NCBI RefSeq assembly: GCF_000472865.1
Contig: NZ_AXAP01000055.1
Span: forward strand, 118 to 53,641
Length of the DNA stretch: 53,524 bases
From: Bradyrhizobium elkanii WSM2783
GTDB lineage: Bacteria; Pseudomonadota; Alphaproteobacteria; Rhizobiales; Xanthobacteraceae
Reading direction: 5' to 3'
Shown: piece after piece, positions 34,469 through 43,146 of the stretch
Numbering within the stretch: position 1 is the stretch's first letter
Layout: every line of letters starts with the position of its first letter
The notes under the pieces: generated by a model
Told to the model about the DNA's origin: nothing
Database searches by the model: none
What the model saw: only the letters and a program-made list of their open reading frames with translations
Translations under genes and position numbers: made by a program

Positions 34469-35362
34469 GGAGGGTCCTCCCCATCGTAGCGTCACTTTGC
34501 ACGAATACGAACGCGCTGGTTCGCGAAGGTTCCTAGTTCAACCTCATATTTTCAAGACAAGGGATGCGGCGCAGCCGCGCAGCTGTGAAATGCGGGACAT
34601 GGAAGCAAACTCGCCGACTCGGCTTAATGTGATCCCAGCGCGGCGGAGACCTTAAGCCATTTGGCCGCGCCACTGTTTCGTTCCTCTCGCCGGGAGCGCC
34701 TGACGTCCTGCGCGACGCCAATTCACCGTTGAGCTGTTGCCACGGCGCGCCGACGCATCGCGGACGCCAGCATCCTCTCTTCGAGCCAAGCAATGGCGCA
34801 ACCGGATCATCGGTGCCATGGAGGCTCTGCGAATACGGAACGCATTGCGAGCGTCGCCGCCGCCGACGGAGATGGCCCGGCGGCCGCGTTCAGATCAACC
34901 GAAGATGGCACAGAGGCTTGGGCGCAGCGGGCGCACGGGTGCACCAATTGCTGTAGCCCGAATCGTAGGTTCCTACGTTCTTAAATGAAAGACAGCTTGT
35001 ACATCAATGGGAGTTGACTGACCTTCTCTTGCAGCACTACTTCTTGTTTGTATTCGGCTGTTCGAAGCGACAGTAAATCAATGAACAGTGCGACAATGGT
35101 TGTTGCAGCTAGTTCTACCCCTAGTCAGCCCGCAAATTGTAGCTTCAGAACTTGCGGAAGGAAGTATTTTGACGAAGAAAATTAGCGCGCAACCCGGAGT
35201 CGCTGGTTGTCGGCGCGAAACAGAGACGAAAAACCTCGGTTAGATCGCCACCTCCACTGAATGTCGGTATCGGTGCTTGCGCCTCCACGATTGGACCTGC
35301 GGCGATGTCATCGGTCGCGGGGCAGGGAGGAAAGGGCGGTCTTCTGTTTAGTCGTTGGTGGG
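34469..35362. other. Gene-poor region before the right repeat
   Basis: Short frames occur on both strands (for example 34,729-34,956) but none has a ribosome binding site or recognisable protein pattern. Composition drops toward AT around 34,970-35,260. It likely holds the promoter of the leftward exported-protein operon and old mobile DNA. The gap from the repeat's end to 35,780 likewise has only chance frames and the msrA promoter. Confidence 0.45.
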
Positions 35363-35496
35363 ATGACACTGTCTCTGATCGGTTCTAATTGGATATCGGT
35401 TGTTGGAGCTAGCTCAAACTTGCCCATGATGGATTGGAGCGAGAGTTCAATTTTTTCAATTAGTTAGAGGGCGGTATGTGCACGATGTGTGCACCG
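35363..35496. repeat. Right copy of the 134-bp dispersed direct repeat
   Basis: Ungapped partner of 14,337-14,470 in the same orientation. Read on the minus strand it could encode IEKIELSLQSIMGKFELAP, against IEKLELSLRSIMGKFKLAP in the left copy. Many differences keep the amino acids, so both may be relics of one protein's C-terminus, although a stop codon precedes the segment in both copies. The copy ends in the doubled GTGCAC palindrome. Confidence 0.85.
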
Positions 35497-35780
35497 AGAC
35501 ATAAAAGAAAATCTAAAGACCGCCAACGAGAGCAGGCGTTCTAAACGCTCATTAGTGTCGGCGTGGGCTGTGAATGCCTCCGAGAGTGTTTGATCATGTT
35601 CCAAGGCGGACGAGATTAATCCGACTCCCAGTCGGAGGAATGAGCGCGTATCGAACGGCCGCTCTTGGGTGCAAAGCGGACATTCGTGGATCATTGCGCT
35701 TCCACATCGTTCGGCGTCATTATCCGTCCCCTGATAGAGTTTCGGGAATGACGCCCGCAGCGTATCCAGTGAGGACAGAT

Positions 35781-36332
35781 ATGACAGTTTCGACGGAACG
35801 CGCAGTCCTGGCCGGCGGCTGCTTCTGGGGTGTGCAGGATCTGCTACGCCGCTATCCCGGCGTGATTTCAACCAGGGTCGGCTACACGGGCGGCGAGGTG
35901 CCAAACGCGACCTATCGCAACCACGGCAATCACGCTGAGGCCATTGAGGTTACCTTCGATCCGCAGACCATCAGCTATCGCAGGGTGCTGGAGTTCTTTT
36001 TCCAGATCCATGATCCCTCGACGCTGAACCGCCAGGGCAACGACCTGGGCACCAGCTACCGGTCGGCCATCTTCTATACCAGCGACGCGCAGAAGCAGAT
36101 CGCGGAAGACACCATCGCCGATGTCGATGCTTCCGGCCTTTGGCCGGGCAAGGTTGTCACCGAGGTGGCCCCTGCCGGACCGTTCTGGGAGGCCGAGCCC
36201 GAGCCCGAGCATCAAGATTATCTGGAGAAATATCCTGACGGCTACACCTGTCACTTCATTCGGCCAGAATGGACGTTGCCGCATCGGGCGGAGAAGGCTG
36301 CAACAGGCGCGAGCGGAGTTTCGGCCGCATGA
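35781..36332 (+). CDS. msrA: Peptide methionine sulfoxide reductase A
   Basis: The 183-aa enzyme carries the catalytic GGCFWGVQDLL motif near residue 12. Other family segments are TRVGYTGGEVPNATY, HAEAIEVTFDP, and PEHQDYLEKYPDGYTCHF near the C-terminus. It reduces the S-epimer of methionine sulfoxide in damaged proteins or free Met. The start was chosen by GAGGAC 3-8 bases upstream and by family length; the open frame upstream is not family-like. Its TGA overlaps the ATG of the next gene (ATGA), so translation is coupled to an acetolactate synthase-like enzyme, an uncommon pairing. Confidence 0.94.
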   Translation: MTVSTERAVLAGGCFWGVQDLLRRYPGVISTRVGYTGGEVPNATYRNHGNHAEAIEVTFDPQTISYRRVLEFFFQIHDPSTLNRQGNDLGTSYRSAIFYTSDAQKQIAEDTIADVDASGLWPGKVVTEVAPAGPFWEAEPEPEHQDYLEKYPDGYTCHFIRPEWTLPHRAEKAATGASGVSAA

Positions 36333-37969
36333 CAAAGGCCTCCGATTTGCTGGTGGCCGCTCTCGAGAACGAGGGCGTTCGGTACATCTTCGCCATTCCT
36401 GGCGAGGAGAATCTCGACGTGCTGGAATCGCTGCGCCGCTCGAAGATCAAGCTGGTGCTGACGCGGCACGAACAAGCTGCCGGCTTCATGGCGGCCACCT
36501 GCGGGCGTCTCACCGGGCGCGCGGGCGTCTGCCTGACGACGCTGGGTCCCGGTGCGCTCAATTTGACGACGGCTGCGGCCTACGCGCATTTGGGCGCGAT
36601 GCCGATGGTCATGATCACAGGACAGAAGGCGATCCGGAGCAGCCGCCAGGCGCGCTTCCAAATCGTGGACATCGTCGCGACCATGCGGCCGCTTACCAAG
36701 ATGGCGACGCAGATCGTCTCCGCGCAGAGTATTCCGACCCTGGTTCGCGACGCGTTCCGGGTCGCGCAGCAAGAGCGGCCGGGCCCCGTGCATCTCGAAC
36801 TGCCCGAGGATATCGCGGCCGACGAAGCCGCGCCCGACATCATTCCCCCGCATGTCATCGAGCTTCCGGTCGCGCCTACGGCCGCCATCGATCGCGCCGC
36901 AGCGATGATCATGGGCGCCAGCAGGCCGCTCGTCATGCTCGGCGCCGCAGCGAGCCGCCCGCATCTCGCCGAGCCGCTGTCGGCGTTCGTGCGACGATGC
37001 GGAATTCCGTTCTTCAACACCCAGATGGGGAAGGGCGCGGTCAATGCCGGCTCCAATCTCTATATGGGCACGGCCGCGCTGTCGGAGCGGGATTGGGTTC
37101 ACGAGGCCGTCGACCAGGCCGACCTGATTATTTCGATCGGCCACGACACCGTCGAGAAGCCGCCCTTCCTGATGGGCCATGGCGGACCGCAGGTTATCCA
37201 TGTCGGCGCCACGCCGCCGACGGTGGAACAGGTATACTTCCCGCAGGCGGAGATCGTCGGCGACGTCGGCGCGAGCCTCACGAGCCTGGCCGATCGCCTC
37301 GAAGGCAAGCTCCCCAATGGTCAGGCATTGCTGGGTTTGCGGGAAGGGATCCTTACCCGCCTCGCCGAGCGGGCGACGGAGGATCGGTTTCCTTTGACGC
37401 CGCAGCGCATCGTGCATGACGTCCGCCAGGTCATCCCGCCGGACGGCATCGTGGCCCTCGACAACGGCATGTACAAGATCTGGTTCGCCCGCAACTATCG
37501 CACCAGCGTCGCCAACACGCTGTTGCTCGACAACGCGCTTGCGACCATGGGGGCGGGTCTTCCTTCGGCGATCGCAGCGTCACTGATTTATCCGGACCGG
37601 CGCGTGCTCGCCGTCTGTGGCGATGGCGGCTTTATGATGAACTCGCAGGAGCTTGAGACGGCCGTGCGGTTCAAGTTGAATCTCGTCGTACTCGTGCTCG
37701 AGGATCGTGCCTACGGTATGATCCGATGGAAACAGGAAGCCGACGGATTTTCCGACTTCGGCCTCGACTTCGGCAATCCCGATTTCGTGGCCTATGCCAA
37801 GTCATATGGCGCCAAGGGCTCCCGCGTAAGCAAAGTCTCGGAGCTCTCGACGATGCTGGAAGCTGCTTTCAGCGAAGGCGGCGTGCATCTCGTCGTAGTG
37901 CCCGTCGATTACACCGAGAACATGCGCGTACTTGTCAACGAGTTACCCCCGCTAGTCGAGGCCAAGTGA
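36329..37969 (+). CDS. Thiamine-diphosphate enzyme, acetolactate synthase large-subunit type
   Basis: This 546-aa protein starts MTKASDLLVAALENEGVRYI. It has the N-terminal pyrimidine domain with RHEQAAGFMAATCGR (the Glu that activates ThDP), a central domain, and the C-terminal ThDP/Mg motif GDGGFMMNSQELETAVRF. It condenses two pyruvate, or a similar 2-oxoacid, to acetolactate. No small regulatory subunit gene follows, which fits a catabolic or stand-alone type rather than the branched-chain biosynthetic IlvB. Coupled to msrA by ATGA. Related ThDP enzymes (oxalyl-CoA decarboxylase, glyoxylate carboligase) are less likely from the overall pattern but not excluded. Confidence 0.88.
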   Translation: MTKASDLLVAALENEGVRYIFAIPGEENLDVLESLRRSKIKLVLTRHEQAAGFMAATCGRLTGRAGVCLTTLGPGALNLTTAAAYAHLGAMPMVMITGQKAIRSSRQARFQIVDIVATMRPLTKMATQIVSAQSIPTLVRDAFRVAQQERPGPVHLELPEDIAADEAAPDIIPPHVIELPVAPTAAIDRAAAMIMGASRPLVMLGAAASRPHLAEPLSAFVRRCGIPFFNTQMGKGAVNAGSNLYMGTAALSERDWVHEAVDQADLIISIGHDTVEKPPFLMGHGGPQVIHVGATPPTVEQVYFPQAEIVGDVGASLTSLADRLEGKLPNGQALLGLREGILTRLAERATEDRFPLTPQRIVHDVRQVIPPDGIVALDNGMYKIWFARNYRTSVANTLLLDNALATMGAGLPSAIAASLIYPDRRVLAVCGDGGFMMNSQELETAVRFKLNLVVLVLEDRAYGMIRWKQEADGFSDFGLDFGNPDFVAYAKSYGAKGSRVSKVSELSTMLEAAFSEGGVHLVVVPVDYTENMRVLVNELPPLVEAK

Positions 37970-38033
37970 AAAGCCCCCGCGTCGGTCTCGTGCGCGAAAG
38001 TTCACTCGCGCGCTTGTTGAAAATGCCGGTCGC

Positions 38034-38180
38034 CTAGCCACATTCAAACAGCGCGAGGACATCGACATCTTCAAGCCGCCGGACCTGGGTGCCGAGCGTC
38101 TGATACCAGACCGCCTCATCGCTCATGATGGCGGTCTCTTCCTGAATGTTGGCGCGTATAGTTGGTAGCAGTTGCGCCAT
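38034..38180 (-). pseudogene. ISXO2/IS1595-like transposase fragment
   Basis: The 48-aa frame MAQLLPTIRANIQEETAIMS DEAVWYQTLG resembles the DDE domain core of ISXO2-type transposases around the second Asp (TAIMSDEA). The rest of the element is missing on both sides, so it is a relic. The full gap 37,970-38,194 holds nothing else. Confidence 0.55.
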
Positions 38181-38194
38181 TGATGCTTGGCCTG

Positions 38195-38665
38195 TGTGTA
38201 CCGAAAACCTCATGCGAGTTGATGAGGTGACGAATCACCTAAGCTGGCGGAATGATCGGGCTTCTGTATTTCGTCCTGGCCGTCTTGGCCTCGCCATCAA
38301 GTCGAAGGTGAGGCTTGAGGCTGAGAACGCGGTGCTTCGACATCAGTTGATTGTTTTGCGGCGCAGGCTACCCGGCCGTGTCCAATTCGCGAACAGCGAT
38401 CGCCGGTTCTTGATCCGGCTGTATCCCTGGTTCCCGGCTATCCTTCAGGTTCTTACCATCATCCGGCCCGAGACGGTCATCTGCTGGCACCGGTCTGGCT
38501 TTCGTTACTATTGGCGTTGGAAGTCACGATCTTTGGGAGGCCGGCCGCAGATCGCGGTGGGGCTGCGCGTTGATCCGGCAGATGAGCGTCGAGAACCCAC
38601 TTTGGGGCGCGCCGCGCATCTATGGCGAACTTCTCAAGCTCGGGTTCGAGGTCGCTCAATCGACA
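38195..38665 (+). mobile_element. Truncated, decayed copy of the 1.09-kb IS
   Basis: The left terminus TGTGTACCGAAAACCT is identical to that of the complete copy at 17,935. The DNA then follows that copy, with many substitutions and small indels, through the transposase's first third (LRHQLIVLRRRLPGRVQFAN, then FPAILQVLTIIRPETVICWH). Homology stops near 38,665 (CTCAAGCTCGGGTTCGAGGTCGC). The reading frame is broken and the catalytic core and right end are missing. Confidence 0.85.
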
Positions 38666-38737
38666 TCAGAACGCATCGGTCATTAAGGGCAGAAATCGAG
38701 CTGCGCATTGCGATTTCGAGACCTCTCAAGGCCAAGA

Positions 38738-38765
38738 TAGGGGTTCGATCCCCTACGGAGCGCCA
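38738..38765 (+). other. tRNA 3'-end-like relic
   Basis: TAGGGGTTCGATCCCCTACG followed by GAGCGCCA looks like a tRNA T-arm plus acceptor strand and CCA. One extra C in the C-run would make it a canonical T-stem and acceptor. No D-arm or anticodon arm lies upstream, so it is at best a fragment such as an attachment-site remnant. It lies just beyond the truncated IS. Confidence 0.35.
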
Positions 38766-38867
38766 CCCGCATCTGTCGTGACTGGCGAACTTGGTCGTGA
38801 ATTCGACTTTGCCGTTTGTCGGCCGAGTTCTGGCGGAGATATCGCGCAATCCAGACAGAAAGCGCGC

Positions 38868-40382
38868 CTAGATCGGTACAAGCGGTGTGCGGTGGCTCCG
38901 CGCGCCAGGCTGCAGCATGTCGTTGAGCGCCAGAACCTCCGCAAGGCGGTCGATCCCGGCACGGATCTGGTCTTCAGTGAGTGACGCGTAGCCGAGCAGA
39001 AGCCAGTTCGTCTCGAAGTGGTCCCCGTCGTATTCGTGGCCGCCGCCTGATTGCACGGTATAAACCCCGATATTGCGGGTACGGGCGACGGCCTTTATGC
39101 TGTGAGCCGGTACCAGTGAGGCCGGTAGGCGCCAAGCCACGTGTGTGCCAGCATCCGTGCCCATCAAATCGACATCGCCGAACCGTTCGCGCATCCGCGC
39201 GATCAGCGCATTGCGTCGCGCATAGTAATGCTGCTGGCAACGCCGCAGATGCCGCACGAACCCGCCGCCTTGCATGAAGCGCGCCAGGGCGGCCTGTTCC
39301 AGCCAGACCTGACCGTTGTCGAGCAGCGCCTTGGCGGTCGCGGCAGCGTGGACGAGATGTTCCGGAAATATCGCAAAGCCCGTGCGCAACCCGGCGCCGA
39401 GCGACTTCGAGAACGTACCGAGATAGATCACGTGATCCGGTGCGAGGGCCTTTGTTGCCGGGAGCGGAGCGCCGTCGTAGCGGAACTCGCTGTCGTAATC
39501 GTCCTCGATCACATGAGCACCGGTCTGCTGCGCCCAGCGAGCGATTGCGCGTCGACGCTCCAGCGACAGAGTCGCGCCCATTGGAAACTGGTGTGACGGC
39601 GTCAGGTAAGCGAGCTTTGCATTGGATGCAGCCACCTTTTGTGCATCTATGCCCGCGTGATCGATCGCGATCGGTAGCAGCCGCATGCGATAGCTTTCGA
39701 ACAGATAGGCCGCGCCCTGATTGCACGGGTTCTCGACGGCGATCTCGTCGTCGGGAGACGCCAAAAGGCGCAACACCAAATTGAGCGCGAGCTGTGCGCC
39801 GGCGACGATCACGACCTGTTCGGGGCGCACGCGAATCCCGCGTGTCGCTCCGACGTGCTCAGCGATCTCGATGCGTAGAGGCATCAGTCCGCATGGATCG
39901 CCGTATTCGGTCAGGTTGTGTCCGGCCGCGGCGAGCGACTGCATCACCAGGCGCCGCCAGGTCTTCAGGGGAAAGGCGCGTGGGTCCGTTCGCTGGGTCC
40001 AGAAATCGATCGGAATATTCGAATTGTTGAGGATCGCGTGCTGCCGTCCGATGAAGACGGGAGCGGTGCGGGCGTCGGAACCTTCGGAGGAGAGATCGCT
40101 GGTCTTCTCCGCCGAGACCGAGCGATCCGGCAGGACATCGGTGACGAAAGTGCCGACCATCGGCTTGGCGACGAGGTAACCTTCGTTGATCAGGCGCTCG
40201 TAGCCGAAGATCACGGAGTTACGCGAGACCTTGAGCTGAGTGGCGAGCAGTCTCGACGACGGCACGGATGCGCCAGCGCGGAGCGTACCAGCCACGATCT
40301 GCTCGCGGATCCGCTGACAGATCTGTTCCTGCAAGCTCTCCGCGCCGTTGCGGTCGAGCGTGATCAGCACCTTAGTCCCCAT
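38868..40382 (-). CDS. MocR-family regulator (GntR DNA-binding plus PLP aminotransferase fold)
   Basis: The 504-aa protein has an N-terminal GntR-type winged helix (about 10-80, including VPSSRLLATQLKVSRNSVIF and YLVAKPMVGTFV). A linker leads to a class I/II aminotransferase-like domain (about 125-480) with IEDDYDSEFRYDG near 292-304 and the PLP lysine Lys326 in TFSKSLGAGLRTG. Such regulators bind PLP or a vitamin-like or amino compound and control an adjacent divergent gene. It is transcribed away from the CinA-like gene across a 167-bp gap with two inverted repeats, so it is the likely regulator of the nucleotide-type cluster. Length and motifs are normal. Confidence 0.93.
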   Translation of the reverse strand: MGTKVLITLDRNGAESLQEQICQRIREQIVAGTLRAGASVPSSRLLATQLKVSRNSVIFGYERLINEGYLVAKPMVGTFVTDVLPDRSVSAEKTSDLSSEGSDARTAPVFIGRQHAILNNSNIPIDFWTQRTDPRAFPLKTWRRLVMQSLAAAGHNLTEYGDPCGLMPLRIEIAEHVGATRGIRVRPEQVVIVAGAQLALNLVLRLLASPDDEIAVENPCNQGAAYLFESYRMRLLPIAIDHAGIDAQKVAASNAKLAYLTPSHQFPMGATLSLERRRAIARWAQQTGAHVIEDDYDSEFRYDGAPLPATKALAPDHVIYLGTFSKSLGAGLRTGFAIFPEHLVHAAATAKALLDNGQVWLEQAALARFMQGGGFVRHLRRCQQHYYARRNALIARMRERFGDVDLMGTDAGTHVAWRLPASLVPAHSIKAVARTRNIGVYTVQSGGGHEYDGDHFETNWLLLGYASLTEDQIRAGIDRLAEVLALNDMLQPGARSHRTPLVPI

Positions 40383-40549
40383 TCATTGCGCCCGGCACAG
40401 CAAAGACCATAATCGGCCTTGCAGCAAGTTCAAGTTACGCAGCGCAGGTCCAGTTCGTGATGATCTTCTGGGACCACCCGCCGCCAGTCGTTGACTTCAA
40501 AGGCCACCGGCATTCATCGTTGGAAAAACCAACTACATGTGAGCCTGCA
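40383..40549. promoter_or_regulatory. Divergent promoter/operator region of the mocR-cinA cluster
   Basis: Two symmetric elements stand out: GGTCCAG (40,447-40,453) with CTGGGACC (40,468-40,475) about 14 bases later, and the perfect palindrome GTTGG-AAAAA-CCAAC at 40,519-40,533. The latter lies 17 bases upstream of the start at 40,550. These are plausible MocR binding or autoregulatory sites. Promoters themselves could not be assigned. Confidence 0.45.
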
Positions 40550-41080
40550 ATGCCGATGAACCAGCAGTTTTTGAACGAGGGTCAGACGATTTTTCCTGCG
40601 GCGCTGCTCGACGCAGCGGCTGCGGCACTCGATGCCGCCAAACGAAAGGGCGTTCGCCTTGCCGCCGCTGAAACGGTCACTGCGGGTCTCGTCAGCTCCT
40701 GTCTGACGTCGGTCTCGGGCGCGTCGCAAATATTCGATCGGGGCTATGTCCTGTATCACGAGACTGCGAAGGCGACCGGCCTTGGGGTCGCGGAGGAGGT
40801 TTCGGCTCAGCACGGCGCTGTAAGCGCCGAGGTGACGCAGGGACTGGCCGAAGGCCTGTTGTCAAACTCTGGCGCGGCCGTCACTGTTGCCATCACCGGT
40901 TACGCGGGCCCTGGCGGAGGCAACGCAAGGAATCCGGTGGGTACAATCTACATCGCAGCGGCCCGCAAGGATGCGCCGATCATGGCGGAACGCCACGTAT
41001 TTTCAGGAAGCCGCGACAACGTGCGTCTGTCGGCGGTCGCTGCCGCCATTCGCCTCCTGCAAAAGCAAATCGAGGCATGA
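40550..41080 (+). CDS. CinA/PncC-like amidohydrolase domain protein
   Basis: This is a 176-aa stand-alone CinA C-terminal domain protein. The family motif AESCTGG is here AETVTAGL (40-47), GYVLYHETAKATGLGV carries the conserved Lys, and ITGYAGPGGGNARNPVGT is the second active-site loop. PncC enzymes of this family deamidate nicotinamide mononucleotide. The position usually held by the catalytic Ser is Thr here (Thr42). The start at 40,550 is where protein-like sequence begins; upstream in-frame ATG codons are possible. It overlaps the CobW-type gene by ATGA. The operon context suggests action on a nucleotide or amide rather than DNA uptake. Confidence 0.85.
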   Translation: MPMNQQFLNEGQTIFPAALLDAAAAALDAAKRKGVRLAAAETVTAGLVSSCLTSVSGASQIFDRGYVLYHETAKATGLGVAEEVSAQHGAVSAEVTQGLAEGLLSNSGAAVTVAITGYAGPGGGNARNPVGTIYIAAARKDAPIMAERHVFSGSRDNVRLSAVAAAIRLLQKQIEA

Positions 41081-42075
41081 ACCGCATCCCGCTGGTCCTG
41101 CTGACAGGCTTTCTCGGATCGGGCAAGACGACGATGCTGAACGCGCTGCTCGCGAGCGATGATTTCTGCGACACTGCGGTCGTGATCAATGAGGTCGGTG
41201 ATGTCGGTCTCGACCATCTGCTGGTGGAGCAGGGCGCGGATACGGTCATGGTGCTCGAGGGCGGCTGCCTGTGCTGTCGCGCCAAGGGCAGGCTGGCGCC
41301 GACGCTGGAAGGCCTGCTACGGCGCAGCCGTGATGGGAGCCTGCCACCGTTCAAACGCATCGTCGTCGAGACCAGCGGGCTGTCGGATCCAGCAGCCGTG
41401 CTGGAGGGTTTGATTTCGGATGCCTTCTTCAACCATCGTATCTCGCTGGCCGGAATCGTCACCGTCGTTGACGGCCGTGCGTTTCTGCCTACGGTCGACA
41501 AGCACATCGAAGCGCGGATGCAGGTGGCGCTGGCGGACCGGCTATTGATTTCGAAGGCAGATATCGCGGATACCGACGATGTGACCGCCGTCCAGCAGGC
41601 GCTGACCTCAATCAATCCGCATGCAAGACAGTCGGTGATACACCCGCAGACAGTAACGATGGACATGTTCTGGCCGAATTCGCTGGATCTGCCGCGGTCG
41701 CTGATGAAGCCGTTGCGCCTGATGTGTTCGGCCGAGCCTGCGCCACTCGCGACTGCCTCGCTCGCGTTCGACGGCGCGATTGCGCCCGACGTGCTGGAGG
41801 CTTGGCTCGATCACACGATTGGTCTGTTGGGGTCGATGTTGTTGCGCATGAAGGCGATGCTGGATATCGAAGGCGCGCCCGGTCCGACGGTTCTGCACGT
41901 CGTGCAGGGATTGCTGCACCAGCCGACCGATCTTGAGGAATGGCCGGTCTTGGAGCAACGCAACAGGATCGTGCTGATCGGACGTGACGTCGAGGAGCAG
42001 ATTCTCGTCGATGCCCTGGCGCGACTACAAGTGACGGTCAGACAAACAGCGAGGATACCGAGCGTTCTTCACTGA
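41077..42075 (+). CDS. CobW/COG0523-family GTP-binding metallochaperone
   Basis: The 332-aa GTPase has a P-loop GFLGSGKTT at 11-19, the metal-binding GGCLCC motif (CLCC at 64-67), ETSGLSDPA, and SKADIADTDD as the NKxD-like site. A C-terminal CobW_C domain follows. Family members insert Zn, Co or Fe into client enzymes at GTP cost, often encoded next to the client. Translation is coupled to the CinA-like gene. Its stop overlaps the 3' end of the convergent prs gene by 38 bases. A metal client in this cluster could be the amidohydrolase, which is inference. Confidence 0.93.
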   Translation: MNRIPLVLLTGFLGSGKTTMLNALLASDDFCDTAVVINEVGDVGLDHLLVEQGADTVMVLEGGCLCCRAKGRLAPTLEGLLRRSRDGSLPPFKRIVVETSGLSDPAAVLEGLISDAFFNHRISLAGIVTVVDGRAFLPTVDKHIEARMQVALADRLLISKADIADTDDVTAVQQALTSINPHARQSVIHPQTVTMDMFWPNSLDLPRSLMKPLRLMCSAEPAPLATASLAFDGAIAPDVLEAWLDHTIGLLGSMLLRMKAMLDIEGAPGPTVLHVVQGLLHQPTDLEEWPVLEQRNRIVLIGRDVEEQILVDALARLQVTVRQTARIPSVLH

Positions 42076-42964
42076 TCCGGAGTATCGCCTCACCGATCAG
42101 CGGGGCGACCGAGATGTGGCGAAGCTTCGGGCGGTGTCGATTCGTTTCCTCGATGCTGTCTGTCACCGTCAACGACGTGGGACGCGAAGCCTCGATTCTA
42201 TCCAGCGCGGCGCCAGACAGCACGCCGTGAGACGCATAGGCGCAGACGTTAGTCGCGCCGCGATCGAGCAGCGCATCGGCCGCATTGCATAGCGTGCCGC
42301 CGGAATCGACGATGTCGTCGATCAGGATGCAGGCCTTTCCTTCGACCTCGCCGATCACATTCATCACTTCGGAAACGCCGGCCTGTGGCCGGCGTTTGTC
42401 GATGATGGCGAGGGGGGCGCCAATCCGTTGCGCGAGCAGCCGGGTGCGCACGACGCCGCCGATGTCGGGTGAGACCACCACGGCATTGCCGGGGACGAAA
42501 CGGTCGGTGATATCTCGCGCAAACAGAGGTGCGCCGAACAGATTGTCGGTCGGAATATCGAAGAAACCCTGAATCTGGCCGGCATGAAGATCAAGCGTCA
42601 GGATTCGATTGGCGCCAGCGATGGTGAGCAGATTCGCGATGAGTTTGGCCGAAATCGGGGTCCGCGGGCCGCTCTTCCGATCCTGCCTGGCATATCCGAA
42701 ATACGGAATTACCGCGGTGATACGCCGCGCCGATCCGCGGCGCAATGCGTCGATGCAGATCAGCAGTTCCATCAGATGATCGTTCGTCGGCGACGCGGTC
42801 GGCTGGACGACGAAAACGTCGGCGCCACGAACGTTCTCAAGCACCTCGACATAGATCTCAGCATCGGCGAAGCGCCGCACATCGGCTTTGACGGGAGATA
42901 GTTTGAGATAGTCGCAGATCCTAGTGACCAGCGTCCGGTTGGCGTTGCAGGCGAGGATCATCAT
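42038..42964 (-). CDS. prs: Ribose-phosphate pyrophosphokinase (PRPP synthetase), extra copy
   Basis: The 308-aa enzyme is complete: RRFADAEIYVEVLENVRG, PYFGYARQDRK, DLHAGQIQGFFDIPTDNL and the PRPP-binding loop VILIDD-like ILIDDIVDSGGTLCNAA are all present. It makes PRPP from ribose 5-phosphate and ATP. It lies opposite in strand to the rest of the cluster, convergent with the CobW gene and divergent from the OMPDC-like gene. An accessory PRPP synthetase next to a phosphoribosyltransferase-type gene suggests dedicated PRPP supply. A housekeeping prs is expected elsewhere, but I cannot see it in this window. Confidence 0.94.
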   Translation of the reverse strand: MMILACNANRTLVTRICDYLKLSPVKADVRRFADAEIYVEVLENVRGADVFVVQPTASPTNDHLMELLICIDALRRGSARRITAVIPYFGYARQDRKSGPRTPISAKLIANLLTIAGANRILTLDLHAGQIQGFFDIPTDNLFGAPLFARDITDRFVPGNAVVVSPDIGGVVRTRLLAQRIGAPLAIIDKRRPQAGVSEVMNVIGEVEGKACILIDDIVDSGGTLCNAADALLDRGATNVCAYASHGVLSGAALDRIEASRPTSLTVTDSIEETNRHRPKLRHISVAPLIGEAILRISEERSVSSLFV

Positions 42965-43146
42965 GAGGTGTTGTCGTCTCCGATCACCTTCACCCTATGT
43001 GTTCGAGACCGGCGATCTCAGCGCCAGTGGCTCCTCAACTCATGGAGCCAGCCTGCGCCCTGGTACCAGAAACAAGTCATGCGGCGGACCTTGGGGTCGG
43101 CGAGGCGGCGGCCTAGCGTCCTCCGACACGTCATCGAGAGGACCAC

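Noticed and set aside
38738..38765. Intact tRNA gene
   Set aside because: Only a T-arm/acceptor-like end is present; no D-arm or anticodon arm upstream, and the T-stem is one base short.
42038..42964. Prs as the housekeeping copy misplaced by assembly
   Set aside because: It is intact and embedded in the cluster with a 38-bp overlap; nothing suggests a join, although the number of prs genes in the genome cannot be seen here.
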